In this document: piece by piece, positions 26,224 through 35,264 of the stretch
Layout of the letters: the number at the start of each line of letters is the position of its first letter
Numbering within the stretch: the stretch's first letter is position 1
Assembly: GCF_018913465.1 (NCBI RefSeq)
Contig: NZ_JABAPM010000003.1
Coordinates: 1 to 64,000 of the forward strand
DNA: 64,000 bases
Reading direction: 5' to 3'
Source of the DNA: Arcanobacterium phocae
GTDB lineage: Bacteria; Actinomycetota; Actinomycetes; Actinomycetales; Actinomycetaceae
Notes under the pieces: model-generated
Databases searched by the model: none
What the model saw: only the letters and a program-made list of their open reading frames with translations
What the model was told of the DNA's origin: nothing
Position numbers and translations under genes: made by a program

Positions 26224-27365
26224 CCTGCTCCTAACCGCTTCGATAGACGTTGGACTCCCGGTCCAGCCGTAACTTTCCCATCAGTCACTGTCAGGGCAGG
26301 TTCGCTTACGAGTTCTCCACCAACGCGGCTTAAAGTGGCAATCTCTGCTATCCCACGCCACGGTCCACGACGTTCCACATGGATCACCGCGTCTAAAGCA
26401 CTTGCCGCTTGTGCCGCAACAGTTCCTTCATTCATATGCGCCAACGCACCCAACGCCACCAATCGAGCTGGCACATCACGTGCCGAATTTGCATGGATCG
26501 TTGCCCATCCTCCCTCATGCCCCGTATTGAGTGCACCAAGCACATCGCGTACCTCTGCTCCACGGCACTCGCCGAGCACAATCCGATCTGGACGCATACG
26601 CATTGCAGCACGCACCAAATCGCTCATTGTCACTTCGCCAGCTCCTTGAACATTTGCGCGGCGCACCTGCATATGAACCACATGCGGATGCTCTGGTGCT
26701 AACTCCGCTGATTCTTCGATAATCAATATGCGTTCTCGATGCGATATCCGGCTTAGCATCGCGTTGAGAAAAGTGGTTTTTCCAGCACCCGTAGCACCCG
26801 AAATAATCACATTGGCCTTGTGTTGTACCATCGCTTCAATTACGGGGACAAGCTGGTGCGGAACCGAACCTGCCTGAGCCAATTCTTCAAGTGGCATCAC
26901 CTGGGCCCGATGAGTACGTAACGAAATCAACGTACCAGAGGCAGATAGCGGCGGTATTACCGCATGCAGTCGGACACCTGAGGCAAATGTGCCATCAACA
27001 ATTGGACTGGAATCATCTAAGCGCTGCCCACATAAAGCAGCCAAGCGGACCGCGAGCGCACGCACGCCAGCGCTAGTCATTAGCATGGCATCGTCACGAT
27101 GGATCTTGACCGCAGTCATACCCGCTCCCCGGTCAACCCAAACATTTCTTGGTCCATTGACTACTACATCGGTTACGCGCGGATCTTCCAACAGCGGCCC
27201 AATCGTTGCTCCAGCACCGATAACTTCGTGGCGGACCTGAGCATCTGCAGCTGCGACATCATCACTAGTAAGCAGATCGTGTTGCGCTCGAATTGCTTGA
27301 GCTTGGCTGTCCCCAGCAGCCAAGCGACGCCGGATCATAGCGATCTGTTGAACTGATAAACGCAT
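26205..27365 (-). CDS. TadA/CpaF-type secretion ATPase
   Basis: A 386-residue VirB11-family hexameric ATPase that powers pilin assembly. Motifs are Walker A SGATGAGKTTFLNAML (about residues 191-206), the Asp box RILIIEESAEL, Walker B-type RIVLGECRGAEV, and the His box TGHEGGWATIHANSA. An N-terminal domain (DPRVTDVVVNGPRNVWVDRG) is typical of the family. The start lies one base into the ssd-like gene, so the two are coupled. The mycobacterial counterpart is Rv3659c. Confidence 0.92.
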   Translation of the reverse strand: MRLSVQQIAMIRRRLAAGDSQAQAIRAQHDLLTSDDVAAADAQVRHEVIGAGATIGPLLEDPRVTDVVVNGPRNVWVDRGAGMTAVKIHRDDAMLMTSAGVRALAVRLAALCGQRLDDSSPIVDGTFASGVRLHAVIPPLSASGTLISLRTHRAQVMPLEELAQAGSVPHQLVPVIEAMVQHKANVIISGATGAGKTTFLNAMLSRISHRERILIIEESAELAPEHPHVVHMQVRRANVQGAGEVTMSDLVRAAMRMRPDRIVLGECRGAEVRDVLGALNTGHEGGWATIHANSARDVPARLVALGALAHMNEGTVAAQAASALDAVIHVERRGPWRGIAEIATLSRVGGELVSEPALTVTDGKVTAGPGVQRLSKRLGAGCLSLL

Positions 27366-28396
27366 TATGACGCCACTGATTCTTTAATGACAGTCCACAA
27401 TCGATTAATATCTTTCCCCGTTTTAGATGTTGCCCGGTCTCCAGGAACTAAACCGTGATCGCAATCAGCTCGCATGGATCGCATTCGTCTAACCCCATAC
27501 ACGTCGCCATATTCTAAGGAGGTCGCCACGTGGTCTGCTTCAAGATGTGATTTCACTGTGTTGGCAACAATAATTGGACGTACCTGCGCGCCGATTTCCT
27601 GATTTTTAATTCGGCAGGCGTCCACATTTGCCACCGATGGACCGGTCACTAATATAAGAACGTCGCACCAACGCAACCAATCGCGTTGGCTATCCCAATC
27701 AGTTCCCATGACCCCCATATCGAGGAATGTCCAGGCATGGACTTGAGCCAGTGCCGAAATAATACCCGAACAGCTACGAGGGAACTCCGCGTGATCGCCT
27801 TCATTACTTGCAAGAACATGCACACCGTGCCAATTAGCGAGGGAATCTGCCAATTTTCCAGGCAATAGTGTGCCTCGCACATGTCCAACATCGAGCCGAG
27901 AGCGACCTTCGCACGCCGAACCCAAGAGCATTTGCCACGAATCCGATGCCCGATTGAGATCAGCAAGCGCTACCGGGTTTCCCTCACTACTGGCCAATCG
28001 GGAGAGCCAAGCTGCCAGGCTAGATACCCCCGCGCCCCCATGTGCTCCAGCTAGACCAACAACTGTTCCTCGAACGGTAGCGCCAACAGAGCTCATCAGC
28101 GCCATAACATCGGCCGCATCATCACGAATATGGAATTTGGCTATGCCACGAGCAAAATACGAGGCGAACATATCGTGGAACTGTGCTGTCACCATCAGCG
28201 GGGTAGTACCGTGCGATTGGAACGTTAAAACCCCGTCTACAGTCCGATCCGATTCCGGGACAGATTGAAAATCTAGCCCGACTATCTGTGCTAATCGGCG
28301 TAGTTCGGTTTCTATGTTTTCGTCATTGCCACGATATAGCACTGAGACTAGTTCTAGTTCGGGCACTTTGTGCGTCGTCGTTTTCATGTAATCCAC
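27365..28396 (-). CDS. CpaE/Ssd-like MinD-superfamily protein
   Basis: A 343-residue protein with a deviant Walker P-loop ATPase domain: GLAGAHGGAGVSSLAAWLSRLA (about residues 115-136), matching the KGGxGxS/T pattern with substitutions, then VALADLNRAS and a later TFLDMGVMGTDW. The N-terminal domain resembles the receiver-like region of CpaE. In tad clusters this protein positions the pilus apparatus; the mycobacterial homologue Rv3660c (Ssd) affects septation. The start may be the GTG at 28396 or the ATG at 28387. Divergent from the next gene with 173 bp between them. Confidence 0.85.
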   Translation of the reverse strand: MDYMKTTTHKVPELELVSVLYRGNDENIETELRRLAQIVGLDFQSVPESDRTVDGVLTFQSHGTTPLMVTAQFHDMFASYFARGIAKFHIRDDAADVMALMSSVGATVRGTVVGLAGAHGGAGVSSLAAWLSRLASSEGNPVALADLNRASDSWQMLLGSACEGRSRLDVGHVRGTLLPGKLADSLANWHGVHVLASNEGDHAEFPRSCSGIISALAQVHAWTFLDMGVMGTDWDSQRDWLRWCDVLILVTGPSVANVDACRIKNQEIGAQVRPIIVANTVKSHLEADHVATSLEYGDVYGVRRMRSMRADCDHGLVPGDRATSKTGKDINRLWTVIKESVAS

Positions 28397-28569
28397 TGTG
28401 CGCTACCTGACGCATCTGTCGTGCGCCAGAATCAAAATCCGTGGAAAACGTAAATTATCCACAGTTTTTCTGCATGGTCTGCCTAACTTTTCCGCCGAAA
28501 CACCGGCAACTTCGCAGAAATATTGCCGTGATAACGATAGCGTGGAACTAACAAGTAATAGGAGGAATC

Positions 28570-29601
28570 GTGACTACACCAAACGATCCGTATAACTCGG
28601 CCACCCCACGGCCATTTGATGACGACGACATTCTCGCTCCAATCGCTGAGAATCCCGAACGCCCGCTGCCAAAGGCTACGCCCGAACAAGTCGGTGCGGA
28701 CATGGTAGTGACTGATGACGCTCCAGACTTCGGCGAACTGGCACCTATTCCTCAGCCACAAACAACAGCCGAACCACACTACAGCGCTAATGAATTTGCA
28801 CTCGACGAACCGTACAGCACCATGCCAGATCCAGATCTACCGGCGGCGTCGTCGAACACACAAGCCAACCCGAATCCAACGCTAGGTAACTTCCTCGGGG
28901 AGCCAGTGGCCACTCCAGTAGCCTCTGTGCCTGTCGAAACAAGTGCTCCCGAGCCAGTATCACCAACGCGCACGTCGGTCATGGAAGGTCCCGACGGTGA
29001 ACCAACATTTGCCGATACCCACGACGATTGGGGAACGGACCCCGGCGACCTCGACTCCATCCCAGATGAGCCGAAAGGTCGTGGCTGGCTACACGTAGGC
29101 GGATTCTTCCTCACCATTTTGCTACTTCCAGTGGCCTGGTATTTTATTTCCGACGCCGGAGCTCGCCTTTACCTGGTTGACAACAACCCGTGGGAAACCA
29201 AGTCCTTCGCACTATTCCCGTTCGTTGAACTAATCGGCGGATTAGCAGTCATCACCCTGATCTGGCTGACTGCTCGGGCAACATCTCTTGGCGCACAATT
29301 CTGGGGCGCAATCATCACACTATGTGGACTAGCTGCCCTGATCACGCCGGCGTCAGCACAACGCGCAATTACATGGCTCGATAACCAGATCGGTAGCTAC
29401 AACGCGTTCACCGGCAACGTCATTCACCACATCGAACTCGATTTCGGCACCGGCCGGGTTGCGATTCTTGGATTCATGCTCTTCATGACCGGCATCGTGG
29501 CACACGCAGCTCGCCGTCGTGGCCAAGTTTACGCAACCGCAATAACACGACGTGAGCTCATGCTCCCTGCTGAATCCACCGAGTCAACCGAGAACAACTA
29601 A
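28570..29601 (+). CDS. Membrane protein with long acidic, proline-rich N-terminus
   Basis: A 343-residue protein starting at GTG after aggagg. The first 175 residues are acidic and rich in Pro, Thr and Asp and look disordered. They are followed by four hydrophobic segments (about residues 180-198, 217-235, 243-258, 291-312). No named domain is recognised. It lies between the tad cluster and the hydrolase gene, where Actinomycetaceae often encode an uncharacterised membrane protein. A cytoplasmic tail and a role in the envelope are plausible only. Confidence 0.7.
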   Translation: MTTPNDPYNSATPRPFDDDDILAPIAENPERPLPKATPEQVGADMVVTDDAPDFGELAPIPQPQTTAEPHYSANEFALDEPYSTMPDPDLPAASSNTQANPNPTLGNFLGEPVATPVASVPVETSAPEPVSPTRTSVMEGPDGEPTFADTHDDWGTDPGDLDSIPDEPKGRGWLHVGGFFLTILLLPVAWYFISDAGARLYLVDNNPWETKSFALFPFVELIGGLAVITLIWLTARATSLGAQFWGAIITLCGLAALITPASAQRAITWLDNQIGSYNAFTGNVIHHIELDFGTGRVAILGFMLFMTGIVAHAARRRGQVYATAITRRELMLPAESTESTENN

Positions 29602-29624
29602 GTTATCTGAAAGATCAGCTCGCT

Positions 29625-30539
29625 ATGCCCGCCGATATCACCTGTGTTACTCTCCCCGGCCCATGGGAGCACCGGTTAATCCAAGCTAACGGAGCACAAT
29701 TCCATATTGTGAGTGCCGGAGAATACTCCGAGTCCAAACCTCTCGTGATGCTCATCCACGGATTTCCACAATATTGGTGGGCATGGCGGCACCAGATTGC
29801 CGCAATCGCTGAAGCCGGCTACCAAGTCGTAGCTATTGATCAACGCGGCATCGGCGGATCTGACAAAACACCACGGTCAGAAGACGGTTTTACGTTAGCT
29901 AATGACCTCATCAAAATTGTGCATACGCTCGGTGCCCGCAAAGCCATACTCGTTGGGCAAGGTCGCGGCGGCGCACTAGCATGGTCAGCAGCGTCAATGG
30001 AACCAGAGCTCTTTGCCGGGCTCATGACCTTCTCCTCGCCACATCCGCGCACACTACAGCGCATCGGAACGCATGTAACTCTGCGCACCTGGAAATATGC
30101 GCTCGTTACCGCATCTCGTTCACTGTCAAAACGCGCCTTACTTGACGAAAACCGTATTCAGCGGATGCTCCGCGAATGGTCAGCCCCCGGAAACATGGGT
30201 GCCGTAAGCGAAGCCCATAACTATGCGCAGGCGTTAGCCCTGCCAATGGCAGCAGATATCGCCGTCGATCAACTGCGGTGGACGTATCTTGCCCAGCAGC
30301 GCCCGTCCGGTCGTGCATATTTACGCGAATCGGCGCACGCTATTAAAATTCCAGTCTTCACAGTTCGCGGCGAATATGATCCGCTACTTCCTGCCCGAGC
30401 ATGGAGTAAAGACACCGAATTTGCTATCGGGGATTATCAACACGTCGTTATTGCGAACGCTGGCCATTTTGTTCCCGAAGAAGCTCCAAATCAAGCAACC
30501 TCGCTGATTGTGGACTTCCTACACCGTATTGCCGGGTAA
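29625..30539 (+). CDS. Alpha/beta-fold hydrolase, EphE-like, with altered nucleophile
   Basis: A 304-residue alpha/beta-hydrolase of the epoxide hydrolase/dehalogenase type: LIHGFPQYWWAWRHQI (oxyanion region, about 43-58), VVAIDQRGIGGSDKT and the C-terminal GHFVPEEAP with the expected His. The nucleophile elbow reads VGQGRGG where family members normally have GHDWGG or GHSMGG. The nucleophile position is therefore Gly, which argues against classical hydrolase chemistry. It lies 24 bp after the membrane protein gene and one base before the convergent nth gene. Mycobacterial ephE has a similar place near nth. A binding or cofactor-free role is possible. Confidence 0.82.
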   Translation: MPADITCVTLPGPWEHRLIQANGAQFHIVSAGEYSESKPLVMLIHGFPQYWWAWRHQIAAIAEAGYQVVAIDQRGIGGSDKTPRSEDGFTLANDLIKIVHTLGARKAILVGQGRGGALAWSAASMEPELFAGLMTFSSPHPRTLQRIGTHVTLRTWKYALVTASRSLSKRALLDENRIQRMLREWSAPGNMGAVSEAHNYAQALALPMAADIAVDQLRWTYLAQQRPSGRAYLRESAHAIKIPVFTVRGEYDPLLPARAWSKDTEFAIGDYQHVVIANAGHFVPEEAPNQATSLIVDFLHRIAG

Positions 30540-30540
30540 A

Positions 30541-31230
30541 TTATTCGCTATCGAAACTGGGACAAATATCTGCCAGTGGGCATTCTAGGCATGCAGGTTT
30601 ACGCGAATGGCACACTTGCCGGCCATGATCTATCACCCGGTGACAAATCGTAGTCCACTGCGGCTGTGGCAAAATCTTCGCCAGTTCCATTTCAGCTTTA
30701 ACCGGATCCGTTTCTCGGGTCCATCCCCAGCGCCGCGATAACCGGCCAACATGGGTATCAACCGTGATCCCGGGGATCCCAAACGCGTTCCCAAGCACCA
30801 CATTTGCGGTTTTACGTCCCACTCCCGGCAACGTAATTAATTCTTCGAGCGTGGCTGGCACTACGCCATCGAACCGTTCTATCAAACCGTTGGCAAGCCC
30901 ATTAAGCGAGCGCGCTTTGGCGCGATAAAATCCAAGCGGATGCAAAATTTCTTCCAGCACCTCTAATGGTGCGCCGGCCATCGTCGTCGGATCCGGAAAA
31001 TTAGCAAACAACGTTGGGGTCACCGAGTTGACTCGCGCATCAGTTGTTTGCGCAGACAGCACAGTGGCCACTAGCAGTTCGAAAGCATTACGATGCACCA
31101 ACGCACACGCCGAATCTGGATAGTTTTCAGCTAGGCGATCTAAGATAACTGCCGCTTGTTCGCGCCGACCAGCTAACGAACGCGGCCGGGGCGGAAAACG
31201 CCGCGGGCGACCCTTTTTCGATTGTGCCAT
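30541..31230 (-). CDS. nth: Endonuclease III
   Basis: A 229-residue base-excision glycosylase/AP lyase for oxidised pyrimidines. The helix-hairpin-helix LEELITLPGVGRKTANVVLGNAFG carries the catalytic Lys (about 141), and VDTHVGRLSRRWG the catalytic Asp. The C-terminal 4Fe-4S site is CHSRKPACLECPLADIC (Cx6Cx2Cx5C). The N-terminal 20 residues are basic (KKGRPRRFPPRPRSLAGRR). It stands convergent to the hydrolase gene and divergent from the crp-like gene. Confidence 0.95.
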   Translation of the reverse strand: MAQSKKGRPRRFPPRPRSLAGRREQAAVILDRLAENYPDSACALVHRNAFELLVATVLSAQTTDARVNSVTPTLFANFPDPTTMAGAPLEVLEEILHPLGFYRAKARSLNGLANGLIERFDGVVPATLEELITLPGVGRKTANVVLGNAFGIPGITVDTHVGRLSRRWGWTRETDPVKAEMELAKILPQPQWTTICHRVIDHGRQVCHSRKPACLECPLADICPSFDSE

Positions 31231-31415
31231 GCATTTCTCCTTCGCTTATAAGCCTAAATGCCACACCTAGCAAACACCTATTTAACGATTTTATTGACCC
31301 AAATCTTCCGTTAAGCGTGCCTAATGCGCTAAAACGTGGCAAACTTAGTTACGTATGACCTCGCACACACGCGCAGGTCTTGTCCTAGAAGCCGTTACTA
31401 TTGAAAGGAATTCGG

Positions 31416-32093
31416 ATGGATTCCACCGTTTTGGCTCATGTAGAGCTTTTCCGGGAATTGGACGACGCCGATCGCGCCGATCTTCTCTCCCTCATGTCCG
31501 AGACCACTTTGAAGCGTGGCGAATCGCTTTTCCACGAAGGTGATTCGGGAGACCGTCTCTACGTAGTCACTGACGGTAAAGTCAAACTCTCCCATACCGC
31601 TGACGATGGTCGCGAGAACCTTATTGCAGTTCTCGGCCCTGGCGAAATCATTGGTGAACTCACCCTTTTTGATTTGGGTGCACGCTCCTCAACTGTCACC
31701 GCTATTGCAGCTACCAGCCTGCTGTCCTTGTCTCACAAGGACATGATGACCTACATTGATTCCCACCCAGCAATGGCGAAGTCGATGTTGCGGGAGTTGG
31801 CTCGTCGGTTACGTACCACGAATCAGCAGATGGCAGATTTGGTGTTCTCCGACGTTCCTGGCCGTGTTGCCAAGGCATTGTTGGATTTGGCTGAGCGCTT
31901 CGGTGAACGTACCCAAGAAGGTATTTACGTTGCGCACGATCTAACTCAGGAAGAGCTGGCTCACTTGGTTGGTGCTTCGCGTGAGACCGTGAATAAGTCA
32001 CTGGCTGACTTCACGTCACGTGGTTGGATTCGTCTTGAGGGTCGCGCAGTTTTGTTGATTCAGGTTCAGCGCCTGCAGCGTCGCGCTCACTGA
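31416..32093 (+). CDS. Crp/Fnr-family regulator (GlxR-like)
   Basis: A 225-residue transcription factor with an N-terminal cyclic-nucleotide-binding domain (GDSGDRLYVVTDGKVKLSH ... GPGEIIGELTLFDLGARSSTVTAI, the phosphate-binding cassette) and a C-terminal winged helix (LTQEELAHLVGASRETVNKSLADFTSRGWI). Length and sequence match the GlxR/Rv3676 group that senses cAMP and controls carbon and energy genes globally. The start at 31416 follows gaaagga; the TTG at 31401 would lie ahead of it. Position next to nth matches mycobacteria. Confidence 0.92.
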   Translation: MDSTVLAHVELFRELDDADRADLLSLMSETTLKRGESLFHEGDSGDRLYVVTDGKVKLSHTADDGRENLIAVLGPGEIIGELTLFDLGARSSTVTAIAATSLLSLSHKDMMTYIDSHPAMAKSMLRELARRLRTTNQQMADLVFSDVPGRVAKALLDLAERFGERTQEGIYVAHDLTQEELAHLVGASRETVNKSLADFTSRGWIRLEGRAVLLIQVQRLQRRAH

Positions 32094-32108
32094 TATCGTA
32101 CTTTCACT

Positions 32109-32144
32109 ATTCGGGGGATGGACTTAACGGCCCATCCCCCGAAT
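32109..32144. terminator. Terminator hairpin after crp-like gene
   Basis: A perfect 13-bp stem (ATTCGGGGGATGG and its complement) lies 16 bp after the crp-like stop, between convergent genes. T-runs are weak on both sides, so strength is uncertain. Confidence 0.7.
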
Positions 32145-32193
32145 TGTGTTGTCAATTGTACGACGACGGCGAATTACGCCCTGTTGTCGAAAG

Positions 32194-32352
32194 TTATTGC
32201 TTTTCACGCTTCATATAGGCAACGGGGTTCTGACTGCCGTTGGGTCCAGGAACTACGGTAACGAGTTCCCATCCGTCCTCGCCCCATTGGTCAAGGATTG
32301 CTTTCGTATTGTGTACTAATAACGGCAACGTAGCATATTCAAATTTCTTCAT
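32194..32352 (-). CDS. DUF4177-type small protein, 52 aa
   Basis: A 52-residue protein not usually called because of its size. It begins MKKFEYATLPLLVHNTKAIL and continues with DQWGEDGWELVTVVPGPNG. The pattern of a beta-strand, a helix and GWELV followed by another strand is that of DUF4177. Actinobacteria often carry this gene between the crp-like gene and a whiB gene, as here (45 bp after whiB). Function is unknown; it is likely co-transcribed with whiB. Confidence 0.75.
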   Translation of the reverse strand: MKKFEYATLPLLVHNTKAILDQWGEDGWELVTVVPGPNGSQNPVAYMKREKQ

Positions 32353-32396
32353 AACTCTAGCCTACTGGCAAAATGCTGATCACGGAATATGCAATT

Positions 32397-32717
32397 TTAT
32401 CCGAGCCGGGGAACTCTTCCAGCGCGTAATTCGACTGCGAATTGTTCAGTGGAATTATTCAAGCGTTCAAACCAATTATCTTCATCAGGGTAGCGGCGAT
32501 GTATTGCACGCCGTTCACGTTCTGTTAAACCACCCCATACCCCGAAAGTAGCATGCGAGTTTAGCGCATCGGCTAAACATTCCAACCGTACTGGGCAGGA
32601 AAAACATACGTTGCGCGCTTGCCGTTGGGCAGCTCCACGAACGAAAAGTGAATCAGGATCCATCGTGGCACATGCCGCATGAACAGCCCATGTTTGCTCT
32701 TCATATGCCAAACTCAT
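32397..32717 (-). CDS. WhiB-family iron-sulfur regulator
   Basis: A 106-residue WhiB protein. The four cluster-binding cysteines are in HAACATMDPDSLF (first Cys about 17) and NVCFSCPVRLECLADAL (CxxC then Cx5C). The signature GVWGGLTERERRAIHRRYP follows, contacting the principal sigma factor and DNA. Members sense redox state or nitric oxide through a 4Fe-4S cluster. Its place divergent from the ponA2-like PBP matches mycobacterial whiB4, but the gene could equally be called whiB1/2-like, so no symbol is given. Confidence 0.93.
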   Translation of the reverse strand: MSLAYEEQTWAVHAACATMDPDSLFVRGAAQRQARNVCFSCPVRLECLADALNSHATFGVWGGLTERERRAIHRRYPDEDNWFERLNNSTEQFAVELRAGRVPRLG

Positions 32718-32873
32718 ATCGAAAACCTTCCGATTAAGGCTCCGTTGCCTTATAATCTCGTGACCTATACCACTACCATGGTAGCGGTTTACCAGGGAAA
32801 ATTCACATCGATATTTTTACCAAGATAGTCTACGTCACGCGCACAGAAGTCATTTTGGCAGTATTCTAAACAT

Positions 32874-35264
32874 ATGCCTAATCATTCACGGAACTTAACG
32901 ACGCAGCAAGCATTAGCAGCTCTGCTGTCTTTCTTCATGCTTTGTGGACTGGGCGGTAGCCTGTTGGCGGCAATGGCAATTCCAGTTGCTGCCACCTCTG
33001 GAACCGCAGTAAACGCAGTGACAAAGATATTTGACGATTTACCTACGGAGATTGACTTCACCACGCCATCCGAGGTGTCAACGATCGTCGCTGCAGATGG
33101 TACGAAGCTTGCTAGTTTTTATTCCGAGAACCGCATTGTTGTCGCTTCCGAAAATATTTCGCAGTTCATAAAAGACGCTGCCGTTTCGGTGGAAGATCAA
33201 CGTTTTTATCAGCACAACGGAATTGATGCACAAGGAATTTTAGGCGCCGCGTTTTCTAATTTGACTGGCTCGCAACTAGCTGGTGGCTCTACGATCACCC
33301 AGCAGTACGTGAAAAATGCGTTGATCGAAAAGGGTCGTATTGCCGACGATGACGAACAGATCGCCGCCGCCACTGAGCAAACTATTGCACGAAAGCTCAA
33401 CGAAGCCCGGTATGCAGTAGCTGTAGAAAATCAGATGTCCAAGGACGAGATTCTCACCGCTTATTTGAATATTGCTCAGTTCGGCCCCTCCCAGTATGGC
33501 GTTGAAGCAGCATCGCGTTACTATTTCTCGAAATCAGCTAAAGATGTGACGTTGGAACAAGCAGCAATGCTTGCAGGTATCACCCAGGCACCAGGCCGGT
33601 GGGATCCGGTGACTAACCCAGAAGGGGCACTCAAGCGTCGAAACATCGTGTTAGGCACGATGCTTGAACAAAAGTACATTGATCAAGAACAATACGATGC
33701 CGCTTCAGCTGTATCAATTGAGGACATGTTGCAGGTTTCGCCGTCGTATAACGGTTGTGCCGAAGCCGGAATCTCCGCATACTTCTGTGAATACGTGGTA
33801 CGCGATGTACTCAATTCTGACTTGCTCGGCAAGACTCGTGACGAGCGAATTCAAAAACTTTATCGCGGTGGTCTAACCATCCATACCACAATCAACCCAT
33901 CGGATCAGCAGGCTGCTTACGATTCGATTGTTGCTCAGGTTCCAGTTGGCGATCCGTCCGGAATTGATATTGCTCTTTCATCGGTTGAGCCAGGTACCGG
34001 AAAGATCCGTGCCATGGTTCAAAATCGTCCATTTGGCAACCCTTCGGAAGAACAGCCCACTGCTACTAAGGTCAATAACAACGTTGGCGAAGACATGGGC
34101 GGTGGTGCTGGATTCCAGGCTGGTTCTACTTTCAAGGTCTTCACTTTAGTTGACTGGATCGCTAAGGGACACAGCCCAAACGACGTCGTCACCGGTGATC
34201 GCACTATTACAATTCCGGCACAAGACTGGAAGATTTCATGCGCCCCGGGGTTTGCGGCTACATTTAGCCCTACTAATAACCTTGGAATCGGATATGGCCG
34301 GGTAACAGTAGCAAATGCAACTCGTGACTCGTTGAATACTTCGTTTGCTCAAATGTCATCCAAACTCGATCTGTGTGACATTACGAAAACCGCCGCATCT
34401 ATGGGAGTACGGCGTGGATCCTATGTTGATCCTGAACTTGCTAAAGAAGTAAAAGATGCCGGCATGCAAGGCGTGAAGGAAGGCGATATTGCCCCGATTC
34501 TTCCGCGCCCTTCGCAAGTACTCGGTGTCAACCCAGTTATCCCACTGTCGATGGCTTCAGCAGTTGCTACGCTTGCCGCAGAAGGTAACGCCTGTACCCC
34601 GCATTCATTTACCCAAATTACCGATAGCAATGGGAAAGTTATTGCCGAGCAACAACCAGAATGTCAACAGGTCATCGATAAAGATGTAGCCCGTACCACC
34701 ACAACCGTGCTCCAGCGTGTTGTGCAACCCGGTGGTACCGGTGCTACTGCTCAACTCGCGGGCGGTCGTCCGTCTGCCGGCAAGACCGGTACCGGTGATG
34801 ATTCCTTCCATGCGTGGCATATTGGCTACACTCCACAATTAGCATCGGCAGTATGGACTGGTCATATGAACGGCAATATTCCAATGCTTGACGTTACTGT
34901 TAACGGGCGATTCCACAAGATCGTTTACGGTGGTAGTTTGGCTGGACCGGCCTTCAAGTCGTATATGAACGCGGCACTAGCTAATCAGCCAATTGTCCAG
35001 TTCACTCGTCCATCAAAGCCAATTAAGGCGGTAGCAAAAGCAGATTCAGAGAATAAAAACGAAGAGGGAACTACTATTCCGTCAGTTATTGGTATGACTG
35101 AGTCAGATGCTGTTTCGACGTTACAATCCGCCGGATATGTGGTGGCAGTCGGATCTGATTATTCTGATCAGCCAGTTGGACAGGTAGCTCGCCAAGAACC
35201 TAGTGGCCATGCCGAACCGGGTAGTCAAATCAATCTGTGGCTATCGATCGGTCCTCGTCCATGA
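32874..35264 (+). CDS. Bifunctional penicillin-binding protein with PASTA domain (PonA2-like)
   Basis: A 796-residue class A PBP making and cross-linking peptidoglycan. After a membrane anchor (about 18-40) the GT51 glycosyltransferase shows VEDQRFYQHNGIDAQGI and AGGSTITQQYVKN. The transpeptidase has GSTFKVFTLVDW (SxxK), DSLNTSFAQ (SxN) and GKTGTGDDSF (KTG). A C-terminal PASTA domain (IPSVIGMTESDAVSTLQSAGYVV) may sense muropeptides or bind wall. Mycobacterial ponA2 has the same domain order and lies beside whiB4. The stop overlaps the next gene in an ATGA junction. Confidence 0.94.
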   Translation: MPNHSRNLTTQQALAALLSFFMLCGLGGSLLAAMAIPVAATSGTAVNAVTKIFDDLPTEIDFTTPSEVSTIVAADGTKLASFYSENRIVVASENISQFIKDAAVSVEDQRFYQHNGIDAQGILGAAFSNLTGSQLAGGSTITQQYVKNALIEKGRIADDDEQIAAATEQTIARKLNEARYAVAVENQMSKDEILTAYLNIAQFGPSQYGVEAASRYYFSKSAKDVTLEQAAMLAGITQAPGRWDPVTNPEGALKRRNIVLGTMLEQKYIDQEQYDAASAVSIEDMLQVSPSYNGCAEAGISAYFCEYVVRDVLNSDLLGKTRDERIQKLYRGGLTIHTTINPSDQQAAYDSIVAQVPVGDPSGIDIALSSVEPGTGKIRAMVQNRPFGNPSEEQPTATKVNNNVGEDMGGGAGFQAGSTFKVFTLVDWIAKGHSPNDVVTGDRTITIPAQDWKISCAPGFAATFSPTNNLGIGYGRVTVANATRDSLNTSFAQMSSKLDLCDITKTAASMGVRRGSYVDPELAKEVKDAGMQGVKEGDIAPILPRPSQVLGVNPVIPLSMASAVATLAAEGNACTPHSFTQITDSNGKVIAEQQPECQQVIDKDVARTTTTVLQRVVQPGGTGATAQLAGGRPSAGKTGTGDDSFHAWHIGYTPQLASAVWTGHMNGNIPMLDVTVNGRFHKIVYGGSLAGPAFKSYMNAALANQPIVQFTRPSKPIKAVAKADSENKNEEGTTIPSVIGMTESDAVSTLQSAGYVVAVGSDYSDQPVGQVARQEPSGHAEPGSQINLWLSIGPRP

